DNA of 15,958 nt from Egerieimonas sp900552095. GTDB taxonomy: Bacteria > Bacillota > Clostridia > Lachnospirales > Lachnospiraceae. The notes under the pieces were generated by a model. The model saw nothing but the letters and a program-made list of their open reading frames with translations, was not told the DNA's origin and did not search any database. Location: positions 1 to 15,958 of the forward strand of contig CABREP010000053.1 in NCBI GenBank assembly GCA_902469965.1, written 5' to 3'. This document shows, in pieces, positions 1 through 5,957 of the stretch (position 1 is the first letter of the stretch; every line of letters begins with the position of its first letter). The translations under genes and the position numbers were made by a program.

Positions 1-52
1 GAGCGCTGCGTTCGGGACGCAGAGGTCGTGGGTTCGAATCCCGTCGCTTCGA
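1..52 (+). tRNA. tRNA-Pro (anticodon CGG), 5' end cut by window
   Basis: The window opens inside a tRNA. The end of the D arm is at 1-5. The anticodon stem is CTGCG (6-10) paired with CGCAG (18-22), around the loop TTCGGGA, which gives anticodon CGG at 13-15 (proline codon CCG). The T arm GTGGG/CCCGT surrounds the loop TTCGAAT. The 3' acceptor strand CGCTTCG plus discriminator A ends at 52. CCA is not encoded. The acceptor 5' strand and most of the D arm lie outside the window, so the acceptor pairing cannot be checked. Confidence 0.93.
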
Positions 53-67
53 CTCCTTGGCAGGGGC

Positions 68-106
68 GCCGGAATCTTTTTTAAAGATTCCGGCTTTTTA
101 TTTTTT
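68..106 (+). terminator. Rho-independent terminator after tRNA-Pro
   Basis: A perfect 12-bp stem (68-79 with 83-94, GCCGGAATCTTT type) and a 3-base loop are followed by a run of T residues broken by one A (95-106). It ends the tRNA transcript and isolates it from rpiB. Confidence 0.93.
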
Positions 107-121
107 GGAAAGGACCTCCAG

Positions 122-150
122 TTGACGGTGGGATTGATTTAGGCTACAAT
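122..150 (+). promoter_or_regulatory. Sigma-A promoter of rpiB
   Basis: TTGACG (122-127) and TACAAT (145-150) are separated by exactly 17 bases. The -10 box overlaps an in-frame upstream ATG at 149, which rules that ATG out as the rpiB start and supports the start at 185. Confidence 0.85.
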
Positions 151-184
151 GGAGGCAGTTAAATTTCAGAGGAGGTACGCAGAA

Positions 185-631
185 ATGAAAGTGGGTTTTG
201 GCAATGATCATGCATCTGTGGATATGAAGATGGAAGTTATGGAATACGTAAAGGAACTGGGCCATGAGGTGGTAAATTATGGAACAGATGAGAAGGTAAG
301 CTGTGATTATCCCATTTATGGGGAAAAGGTGGCTAATGCGGTTGCAGCAGGAGAGGTGGACTGTGGTATTCTGATCTGCGGTACCGGGATCGGGATTTCC
401 CTGGCGGCAAACAAAGTAAAGGGAATCCGGGCTGCTGTCTGCAGTGAGCCCTATTCGGCAAAGCTTTCCAAACAGCATAATAACAGCAATATTCTGGCTT
501 TTGGCTCCAGAGTGATCGGGCCGGAACTGGCGAAGATGATCGTGAAAACCTGGCTGGAAGCCGAGTTTGAGGGCGGCCGCCATCAGCGAAGGGTAGATAT
601 GATTATGGATATTGAGAAAAGAAATCGGTAA
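185..631 (+). CDS. rpiB: Ribose-5-phosphate isomerase B
   Basis: This cytosolic enzyme interconverts ribose-5-phosphate and ribulose-5-phosphate in the non-oxidative pentose phosphate pathway. The 148-residue length fits the RpiB/LacAB family. Residues seen: the N-terminal GNDHA motif (Asp8-His9), the catalytic Cys65 in ICGTGIG, His98 in SKQHNN, and the basic GGRHQRR tail. The start at 185 was chosen because AGGAGG (170-175) lies 9 bases upstream and because the in-frame ATG at 149 sits inside the -10 box. It is a single-gene unit between a tRNA terminator and a bidirectional terminator. The LacA/LacB galactose-6-phosphate isomerases share the fold, but no lactose or tagatose genes are nearby. 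The split transketolase at 9237-10999 supports the pentose phosphate role. Confidence 0.95.
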   Translation: MKVGFGNDHASVDMKMEVMEYVKELGHEVVNYGTDEKVSCDYPIYGEKVANAVAAGEVDCGILICGTGIGISLAANKVKGIRAAVCSEPYSAKLSKQHNNSNILAFGSRVIGPELAKMIVKTWLEAEFEGGRHQRRVDMIMDIEKRNR

Positions 632-651
632 ATATCGCACAGTGTATACAG

Positions 652-726
652 AAAAACAGATGAAGCTTTTCCTGACTTTTCCGGGCGGATACGTCCGAAG
701 AGCCCATGGAAGCTTCATCTGTTTTT
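652..726. terminator. Bidirectional terminator between convergent rpiB and the thiol-redox operon
   Basis: Two perfectly complementary 17-base arms (652-668 AAAAACAGATGAAGCTT and 710-726 AAGCTTCATCTGTTTTT) enclose a 41-base loop. The loop holds a small inner dyad around CGGATACGTCCG. Each arm ends in a T-run when read outward, so the one element can stop transcription from both strands. Confidence 0.85.
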
Positions 727-730
727 GTGT

Positions 731-1360
731 TTAGAGCATTTCGCCTTCCGGAAGGGCGATCAGCCGATCCAGGAGCTGGAAGAGGAGATCTTGATCGGGG
801 ACGGCGCCGGAGATCTTGCCCACAAAATCCCCATTTTTGTCAAAAAAGAGAGTCTGGGGGAAAGAATAGACGCCAAAGGTCAGGATGGCATTCTGCTCAT
901 GGTCCAGATAGAGCGGGAAGGTATAGCCCGCTTCTGTGATCATGTCAATGGCGTCCTGAGCAGTATTCCTGGAGTCTGGCACATCCAGCATGACCACATT
1001 CAGCTGATCCTTATAGGTGTCATGAGCCGCCTGGAAATAGGGCATTTCATCCTTGCAGTAAGGGCACCAGGGAGTCCAGAAGTTGACTACGGTAGGTTTT
1101 CCCTGGAAGCTGGAAAAGGAAAGTTCTTCACCGGAGGCATCGGACAGGATAAAGTCAGGAACCGGAATGGGAGTCACAGAAGGGGCTGCTGCGTCCTGTC
1201 CTTCTGTGTCTGTCCCTTCTGCCGTATCCTGTGTAGTTTCGTCCGGGGAAGAGGAATCCCTGCTGTAGGAGCGGCTCAGGCGCTGGTAGGCAAATGCGGC
1301 GCCTGCCAGCACAAGCGCAAAGAGGAACAGAAGAATTATGGTTTTTGTCTTTTTACTCAT
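731..1360 (-). CDS. Membrane-anchored TlpA/ResA-like thioredoxin-fold protein
   Basis: Predicted extracytoplasmic thiol-disulfide oxidoreductase of 209 residues. A lysine-rich N-terminus and hydrophobic segment (about 7-25) form a signal anchor. There is no lipobox cysteine. An acidic, Ser/Thr-rich linker (about 33-65) holds the domain off the membrane. The thioredoxin-like domain runs from about 66 to 209, with active site WTPWCPYC (Cys99, Cys102) and a cis-proline at 168 (SFPQT). Last gene of the minus-strand trxA-ccdA-reductase operon, it overlaps the reductase gene by 8 bases and has GGAGGTG 8 bases upstream of its ATG. Family knowledge and context make it the likely outside acceptor of electrons from CcdA. 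Its own target is unknown. No cytochrome c maturation genes are nearby, so repair of oxidised surface proteins is more likely than haem work. Confidence 0.88.
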   Translation of the reverse strand: MSKKTKTIILLFLFALVLAGAAFAYQRLSRSYSRDSSSPDETTQDTAEGTDTEGQDAAAPSVTPIPVPDFILSDASGEELSFSSFQGKPTVVNFWTPWCPYCKDEMPYFQAAHDTYKDQLNVVMLDVPDSRNTAQDAIDMITEAGYTFPLYLDHEQNAILTFGVYSFPQTLFFDKNGDFVGKISGAVPDQDLLFQLLDRLIALPEGEML

Positions 1361-2228
1361 GGGAGATCACCTCCCCGCTTCTCAGATAACGGATGGCAGT
1401 CAGGCCGGCTCTGGCGCCTTCGCCTACAGCAACAGAGATCTGCAGAACGCCTCCGATACAGTCTCCGGCAGCCAGACAGCCGGGGAGGTTGGTCTGCATA
1501 AATTCATCTACCAGGATTTTATCTTTTTCCAGCAGAATTCCCAGCTTTTTGGCCAGATCACTTCCGCGGGCAGTTCCCAGAGCCACGAAGAGGCCGGAGA
1601 CGGGGAGGCTGCTTCCGTCAGAGAAAATTACTTTTTCCAGCGCGGGGGTTCCCAGAAGGGAACGGATCGGCCGGGTATCGGCGCTGATGCCTTCCGGGAG
1701 TTCCACCAGAAGATCAGAATCATTGGTGAGCAGAGTGACACTGTTCACCAGAGGAAGGAGTTCGAGCGCTTCATGAATGGCATAGGGACCATTTCCGAGA
1801 ACAGCCACATCTTTGCCGCGATAGAAAAAGGCATCGCAGACAGCACAGTAGCTGACACCCTTTCCCTCCAGTTCCCTGATACCTGGGATGGAGGGGCGTT
1901 TTCGGGGGGAACCGGTGGCCAGAAGGATCAGGCGGCTTTTGAGCGTCTGGTTTACGGTAGTCACTTCATATGTTCCATTCCAGGAAATGCCGGTAACTTC
2001 CTCCGTGAGAAAACGGGCGCCCAGGGCGCGGGCCTGCTCTTTTCCGTTTTCCACCAGAGTATTGCCGTCGAGAGGGGCAGGAAGTCCGAAATAATTTTCA
2101 ATTTTTTCTGCTTTTGTCAGTGCGCCGTTATCTTTTCCGATGATTGTTACGGAAAAGCCGGCCCGCAGGATATAAAGGGCGGCAGACAGTCCGGCCGGAC
2201 CGCAGCCGATGATAATTGCATCTTGCAC
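1353..2228 (-). CDS. trxB: Thioredoxin reductase-like flavoprotein (possibly NADPH-independent)
   Basis: FAD-dependent reductase of 291 residues, somewhat shorter than typical TrxB. Motifs seen: FAD-binding GCGPAG (8-13), redox-active CAVC (Cys128, Cys131), GNGPYA (145-150) at the pyridine-nucleotide loop, and a C-terminal FAD motif AAGD (253-256). Canonical TrxB has HRRxxxR about 20 residues after that loop. Here the aligned stretch is TNDSDLL (168-174), with no arginine and with acidic residues, so binding of the NADPH 2'-phosphate is unlikely. NADH or ferredoxin could be the donor. Clostridial ferredoxin-dependent flavin thioredoxin reductases are known to have lost NADPH motifs. The start is GTG at 2228 with AAGGAGGT 8 bases upstream. 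It sits between ccdA and the TlpA-like gene, so thioredoxin 2938-3243 is its presumed substrate. Confidence 0.88.
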   Translation of the reverse strand: MQDAIIIGCGPAGLSAALYILRAGFSVTIIGKDNGALTKAEKIENYFGLPAPLDGNTLVENGKEQARALGARFLTEEVTGISWNGTYEVTTVNQTLKSRLILLATGSPRKRPSIPGIRELEGKGVSYCAVCDAFFYRGKDVAVLGNGPYAIHEALELLPLVNSVTLLTNDSDLLVELPEGISADTRPIRSLLGTPALEKVIFSDGSSLPVSGLFVALGTARGSDLAKKLGILLEKDKILVDEFMQTNLPGCLAAGDCIGGVLQISVAVGEGARAGLTAIRYLRSGEVISHE

Positions 2229-2254
2229 AGAGAAATACCTCCTTCGGGTGAAAA

Positions 2255-2923
2255 TTAGCTGAGCAGGGTGAGAAATCTGCCCAGAAGCCCGGTCATCATC
2301 AGGATTCCGATCAGAATCAGAAAAATGCCGGAGACCAGGTGGATGATCCGGTAATGCCGCTTCACGGCGGCAAAAGCACCCTGCAGAGAATCCAGCAGGA
2401 AAGCGCTGATCAGGAAGGGAAGGCCAAGCCCGACAGAATAGGCGAGAAGAAGCAGCAGTCCCTTTGCGGTGGATCCCTGCTGAGAAGCCAGCAGAAGGGC
2501 AGATCCTAAAAATGCACCGATGCAGGGAGTCCAGCTGACAGAGAAGACAACGCCAAAGAGCCAGGAGGACCAGGCTGTATGTTCTTTTTCCTGAGTCTGC
2601 GGGCGCATTCCGGAGAATCCGGGAAGTTTTAGTCCCCCCATGTAGTTAAGCCCAAGAATGAGGATAAAAATACCGCAGACCAGATTCAGGCCGGTCTGAT
2701 ATTTTCTCAGAAGGCCGCCTAATGTTCCGGCAAAGAGGCCCAGACACAGAAAGACGGTGGTAAAGCCTAACACAAAAAAGGCTGAATTTTTAATCAGCCT
2801 GTGATGACTGTCCTCCTCCTTCATGCTTCCCGCCAGGAAACTGAAATAGATGGGAAGCATGGGGAGCAGGCAGGGGGAGATAAAAGAAATAAATCCCTCT
2901 AAAAACGTGATAAGATACTGCAT
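2255..2923 (-). CDS. ccdA: CcdA-type transmembrane thiol-disulfide transporter
   Basis: Integral membrane protein of 222 residues with about six hydrophobic segments, the size of the CcdA family (the DsbD membrane core alone). The two cysteines expected to shuttle electrons are visible: Cys18 in ISPCLLPMLP in the first segment and Cys134 in SWTPCIGAFLG in the fourth, both beside helix-breaking prolines. Family knowledge: CcdA takes electrons from cytosolic thioredoxin and passes them to an extracytoplasmic thioredoxin-fold protein. Both partners are encoded in this operon, trxA 14 bases upstream and the TlpA-like gene two genes downstream. The ATG at 2923 has only a weak upstream GAGGTA, so translation may depend partly on coupling to trxA. 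Confidence 0.92.
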   Translation of the reverse strand: MQYLITFLEGFISFISPCLLPMLPIYFSFLAGSMKEEDSHHRLIKNSAFFVLGFTTVFLCLGLFAGTLGGLLRKYQTGLNLVCGIFILILGLNYMGGLKLPGFSGMRPQTQEKEHTAWSSWLFGVVFSVSWTPCIGAFLGSALLLASQQGSTAKGLLLLLAYSVGLGLPFLISAFLLDSLQGAFAAVKRHYRIIHLVSGIFLILIGILMMTGLLGRFLTLLS

Positions 2924-2937
2924 AGATTACCTCGTGT

Positions 2938-3243
2938 TTACTGCACCATTTTCAGGATTGTACTTTTGGACTGTACGCCTACGGAGGATCCGATCTGTTT
3001 GCCGTCTCTCAAGGCAACCAGGGTGGGGATGCTCATAACCTGGAAGGACTGTGCCAGTTCCTGCTCTTCATCTACATTGATCTTGCATACCTTTATTTCC
3101 GGGTGCTCGCTGGCGATTTCTTCAATGATCGGAGAAAGCATGCGGCAGGGACCGCACCAGTCTGCGTAGAAGTCAAGGAGTACAGTTTTGTCAGACTGCA
3201 GAACCTCCTGATCGAAATTTGCCTTTGTAAGTTTCATAGCCAT
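2938..3243 (-). CDS. trxA: Thioredoxin
   Basis: Cytosolic thioredoxin of 101 residues with the classic WCGPC active site (Cys30, Cys33), the preceding FYADW, and a cis-proline at 73 in SIPTLV. First gene of the minus-strand thiol-redox operon. The ATG at 3243 has AAAGGAG (3251-3257) 7 bases upstream. A second ATG two codons in (MAMK) is possible but less well spaced. It likely receives electrons from the reductase at 1353-2228 and donates them to CcdA. It may be dedicated to this membrane relay rather than being the cell's general thioredoxin. Confidence 0.95.
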   Translation of the reverse strand: MAMKLTKANFDQEVLQSDKTVLLDFYADWCGPCRMLSPIIEEIASEHPEIKVCKINVDEEQELAQSFQVMSIPTLVALRDGKQIGSSVGVQSKSTILKMVQ

Positions 3244-3325
3244 AAAAATTCTCCTTTCTGTTTTATCAGAATTTTGTTTTCTTTCTTAGTATGCCTGAAT
3301 CATACCGGTTTCAACAGAAAAAGTC

Positions 3326-3340
3326 TGTAACTTTGTCACA
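3326..3340. promoter_or_regulatory. Candidate operator in the trxA leader
   Basis: TGTAAC-TTT-GTCACA is a near-perfect 15-base dyad (5 of 6 positions symmetrical). It lies just downstream of the predicted start of the thiol operon transcript, where a repressor could act. A short CACAC/GTGTG stem (3337-3341 with 3349-3353) overlaps it. The binding factor cannot be named from the sequence. Confidence 0.35.
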
Positions 3341-3369
3341 CAGCTCCGGTGTGGTGCCAGGCTGAGGCC

Positions 3370-3398
3370 ATTATACCAGAAGAGATTCTGTAAATCAA
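3370..3398 (-). promoter_or_regulatory. Promoter of the trxA-ccdA-trxB-tlpA operon
   Basis: Read on the minus strand: -35 TTGATT (3398-3393), 17-base spacer, then an extended -10 TGG-TATAAT (TATAAT at 3375-3370). The predicted start near 3363 leaves a leader of about 120 bases. A weaker alternative lies downstream: TTGAAA (3314-3309) with a poor -10. Confidence 0.75.
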
Positions 3399-3448
3399 CT
3401 GGCATGGTTGAAAAATAAGAAACTGGATATTTTATTCATGCCATTTTG

Positions 3449-3457
3449 TGATATGAT
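3449..3457 (+). promoter_or_regulatory. Extended -10 promoter of the ECF S-component operon
   Basis: TG at 3449-3450, one base, then TATGAT (3452-3457) form an extended -10 element. No good -35 is seen 17 bases upstream. TTGAAA at 3408-3413 is too far away to pair with it. It is divergent from the thiol operon promoter. Confidence 0.5.
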
Positions 3458-3489
3458 GTAGCAAATAACAGGGAAGAGGAGGAAACAGG

Positions 3490-4017
3490 ATGCAGGAAAG
3501 AATCAGGAAGGCTGAAGAAGGGACAGAAATCCGGGAGCTGACGGTGACGGCTCTTCTGACTGCTTTGACGTACCTTTTTACTGCGTTTGTCAATGTCCGC
3601 CTGCCTATTGCGGCCAACGGCGGCCTGATCCATCTGGGTAATGTGCCGTTGTTTTTGGGGGCGATGATTTTTGGGCGGCGGGTGGGAATGACAGCGGGTG
3701 CTGTGGGAATGGGACTTTTCGATCTTCTTTCCGGATGGGCGGCCTGGGCGCCTTTTACGGCGGTGATCGCGGGCACCATGGGTTACGTGGTGGGAGCTAT
3801 GACGGAAAAACACAGAGGTTTTGCCGGGAGAATGGCGGCAGTGCTTGCAGCCTGCCTGATTAAAATAGCTGGGTATTACGCGGCAGAAGGAATCCTCTAT
3901 GGCAGCTGGACAGCTCCTCTTAGTTCAGTGCCCGGCAATCTGCTTCAGATTGGAGCGGCGGCTCTGCTGGTGCTCCCGATCGCAGGGAAACTGGAGTATA
4001 TGATAAGAAAAAGATAG
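3490..4017 (+). CDS. ECF transporter substrate-binding S-component (vitamin uptake; B6 compound suspected)
   Basis: Small hydrophobic membrane protein of 175 residues with about five or six membrane segments. It has the pattern of the ECF-type S-component family once called DUF1393: an N-terminal charged helix, then NVRLPIAANGG, IHLGNVPLFLGAMIFG, and DLLSGWAAWAPFT. Such proteins bind a vitamin or precursor and dock onto a shared EcfA/EcfA'/EcfT module, which is not in this window. AGGAGG (3477-3482) sits 7 bases before the ATG. The stop codon overlaps the ribosome site of the next gene, an aminotransferase, so the two are translationally coupled. If that enzyme acts on pyridoxamine, the transported compound is probably a B6 vitamer. 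This is inference from context. Other S-component substrates, such as riboflavin, remain possible. Confidence 0.85.
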   Translation: MQERIRKAEEGTEIRELTVTALLTALTYLFTAFVNVRLPIAANGGLIHLGNVPLFLGAMIFGRRVGMTAGAVGMGLFDLLSGWAAWAPFTAVIAGTMGYVVGAMTEKHRGFAGRMAAVLAACLIKIAGYYAAEGILYGSWTAPLSSVPGNLLQIGAAALLVLPIAGKLEYMIRKR

Positions 4018-4028
4018 GAGAAAGTTTT

Positions 4029-5180
4029 ATGTATCAGATTATGACCCCGGGGCCCACGGAGGTTCCGGAAAATGTAAGAATGGCCCGAAGTACAAGCTGT
4101 ACCAACCCGGATCTGGATCCGGAATTTTATGATTTTTACCGGGAGACGGCGCAGCAGATCAGCAGTCTGGTAGAAACGGACGGGGAAACGCTGATTTTAA
4201 GCGGAGAGGGAATCCTGGGACTGGAAGCAGTCTGTGCTACACTGACAGAGACCGGAGACCGGGTACTGATTCTGGACAATGGGGTGTTCGGCAGAGGATT
4301 TCAGGATTTTGTGAAAATCTACGGGGGGGATCCGATACTCTATACGACAGATTATAAAAAACCGATAGATCCCGCAGCGCTGGAAAACTTTCTGAGAGAA
4401 GATCATAATTATAAGTACGCAACGCTGGTTCATTGCGATACGCCCAGCGGGATGCTGAACGATGTCGGAGCGCTGTGTCCGGTGCTGAAAAAGTACGGGA
4501 TTCTGACGGTGGTGGATTCTGTTTCCGCCATGTTCGGGAATCCGCTCCACATGGATGCCTGGGGAATTGATTTCCTCTGCGGCGGTTCTCAGAAAGCACT
4601 CTCGGCGCCTCCGGGTCTTACGTTTGTATCTGTCAGCCGGGACGGAAAAAAGGAAATGGATGACAGAAAGACACCAGTGGCTTCTTTTTATGCAAATCTG
4701 AAGACCTTTGACGGCTGGTATGAAAAACAGTGGTTTCCTTATACTATGCCGATCAGTGATATTTATGGACTCAGAGCAGCGCTGGATAACCTCAGGGAAG
4801 ATACAGATCTTTTGGGGCGGCACAGAAGGATTGCAGAGGCGGTGCGGAGAGCGCTTGTAAGATCCGGGCTGGGCCTTCATCTGGAAGACGGATTTTCTGA
4901 CACAGTATCGGTTTTCGACGTGCCGGAAGGGATGCGGGCAAAGGACATTCTGGATACGATGCTGGAAAATTATCATATTATGCTGGCCGGTTCTTTTGAT
5001 GTGCTGGCCGGTCAGGTGATCCGCATCGGACACATGGGAAATAATGCCCGGGAGGATAAAATACAGGCAGTTATGCGGGCGCTCGACGGCACATTTGAAA
5101 GTCTGGATCATCCTCTTTCCTGTTCGCTTGAGAAGGCCTATCTGGAAAGCCTTGCAGACATGGATTCTGGAAAACAGTAA
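4029..5180 (+). CDS. Class-V aminotransferase, pyridoxamine-pyruvate aminotransferase-like
   Basis: A 383-residue member of the alanine-glyoxylate aminotransferase branch. Seen: MTPGPTEVP at the start, SGEGILGLEA (58-67), HCDTPSG (135-141), VDSVSA (163-168), the probable aldimine lysine Lys189 in SQKAL, and RIGHMG (332-337). From memory these match Mesorhizobium pyridoxamine-pyruvate aminotransferase. In that enzyme Glu68 blocks the PLP phosphate site and makes it use free pyridoxal. Glu60 here falls at the same place, where ordinary family members have small phosphate-binding residues. The carboxylate-binding Arg345 matches Arg332. The partner Arg336 appears to be Phe323, so the amino acceptor may differ. 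AGGAG (4016-4020) overlaps the upstream stop codon. Alternatives: alanine-glyoxylate, serine-pyruvate or ureidoglycine-glyoxylate aminotransferase. Confidence 0.85.
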   Translation: MYQIMTPGPTEVPENVRMARSTSCTNPDLDPEFYDFYRETAQQISSLVETDGETLILSGEGILGLEAVCATLTETGDRVLILDNGVFGRGFQDFVKIYGGDPILYTTDYKKPIDPAALENFLREDHNYKYATLVHCDTPSGMLNDVGALCPVLKKYGILTVVDSVSAMFGNPLHMDAWGIDFLCGGSQKALSAPPGLTFVSVSRDGKKEMDDRKTPVASFYANLKTFDGWYEKQWFPYTMPISDIYGLRAALDNLREDTDLLGRHRRIAEAVRRALVRSGLGLHLEDGFSDTVSVFDVPEGMRAKDILDTMLENYHIMLAGSFDVLAGQVIRIGHMGNNAREDKIQAVMRALDGTFESLDHPLSCSLEKAYLESLADMDSGKQ

Positions 5181-5197
5181 AGGGGAAAAGATTATTC

Positions 5198-5226
5198 TGG
5201 ACGGAAGAAGCGGGGCGTGCTATCCT
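5198..5226 (+). promoter_or_regulatory. Possible promoter of nrdG
   Basis: TGGACG (5198-5203) lies 17 bases before TATCCT (5221-5226), which is preceded by TGC in extended -10 fashion. Each box matches consensus at only 4 of 6 bases, so read-through from the aminotransferase gene is an equal possibility. Confidence 0.35.
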
Positions 5227-5250
5227 GATAATACAAAGGAGGGGAAGACA

Positions 5251-5943
5251 ATGCAGATTCATGGATTTCAGACACTGACTCTTCTGGATTATCCCGGCAG
5301 AGTGGCGTGTACACTCTTTCTTGGCGGCTGTAATTTCCGCTGTCCCTTCTGTCAGAATTCCGGTCTTGTGCTCTCTCCGGGGAAAGAACCGGTGGTTCCC
5401 ATGGAAGAGGTGCGAAAAACGCTTCAGAAAAGAAAAAAGGTTCTGGATGGCGTATGCATTACAGGGGGAGAGCCTACACTGGCGCCGGATCTGCCGGAAC
5501 TGATCCGGGAGATAAAAGAGATGGGGTATCTGGTCAAGCTGGATACCAACGGTTATCGGCCGGAAGTGCTGGGCAGCCTGCTGGAGGAAGGGCTTCTGGA
5601 TTATGTAGCTATGGATATTAAGTCTTCCCCGGAAGGGTATGCGAAGGCAGCGGGGCTTCCGGGGCTGGATCTTTCCAGGATACAGAGATCTGTGGAATTG
5701 CTGATGGAGGGGAAGGTTCCGTATGAGTTCAGGACTACAGTGGCCCGGGAGCTTCACGGGAAGGAAGAGATTCTCTCTATTGGTCGGTGGCTGAAGGGGT
5801 GCCGCCGCTATGCGCTGCAGAACTACAGGGAGTCGGAGCAGGTGATTATGCCTGTGTTTTCCGGTTTTTCCAGGGAGCAGCTGGAGAACTTCCGGAAAAT
5901 GCTGGAGCCCTGGATCGAGAGGGTAGAGATCCGGGGGGGCTGA
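5251..5943 (+). CDS. nrdG: Anaerobic ribonucleotide reductase activating protein (radical SAM, NrdG2-like)
   Basis: Cytosolic radical SAM protein of 230 residues. The 4Fe-4S motif is CNFRCPFC (Cys27, Cys31, Cys34), with FLGGCN before it. An ITGGEPTL motif follows, the usual SAM-binding GGE region, then VKLDTNG and YVAMDIKS. This matches the longer NrdG2 type, which makes the glycyl radical on class III ribonucleotide reductase. The start at 5251 is set by AAGGAGG (5236-5242), 8 bases upstream. An open frame extends further upstream into the aminotransferase gene but has no family similarity. The reductase nrdD is not in the window, so the activase is separated from its partner. A different glycyl-radical or small-protein target cannot be excluded. 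Its end lies only 14 bases from the convergent gene at 5958. Confidence 0.88.
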   Translation: MQIHGFQTLTLLDYPGRVACTLFLGGCNFRCPFCQNSGLVLSPGKEPVVPMEEVRKTLQKRKKVLDGVCITGGEPTLAPDLPELIREIKEMGYLVKLDTNGYRPEVLGSLLEEGLLDYVAMDIKSSPEGYAKAAGLPGLDLSRIQRSVELLMEGKVPYEFRTTVARELHGKEEILSIGRWLKGCRRYALQNYRESEQVIMPVFSGFSREQLENFRKMLEPWIERVEIRGG

Positions 5944-5957
5944 ATCCGGCGGTATGT

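Noticed and set aside
98..718. Long minus-strand open frame of 206 codons opposite rpiB
   Set aside because: It lies wholly antisense to a clear RpiB gene, spans the bidirectional terminator arm and both rpiB promoter boxes, has no ribosome site, and its composition looks like a reverse-frame shadow.
1338..2258. 306-codon plus-strand open frame opposite the thioredoxin reductase
   Set aside because: It is antisense to a gene with intact FAD and CxxC motifs, and it has no recognisable domain or suitable ribosome site.
4197..5111. 304-codon minus-strand open frame opposite the aminotransferase
   Set aside because: It is a shadow of a well-conserved class-V aminotransferase and shows no family signature.
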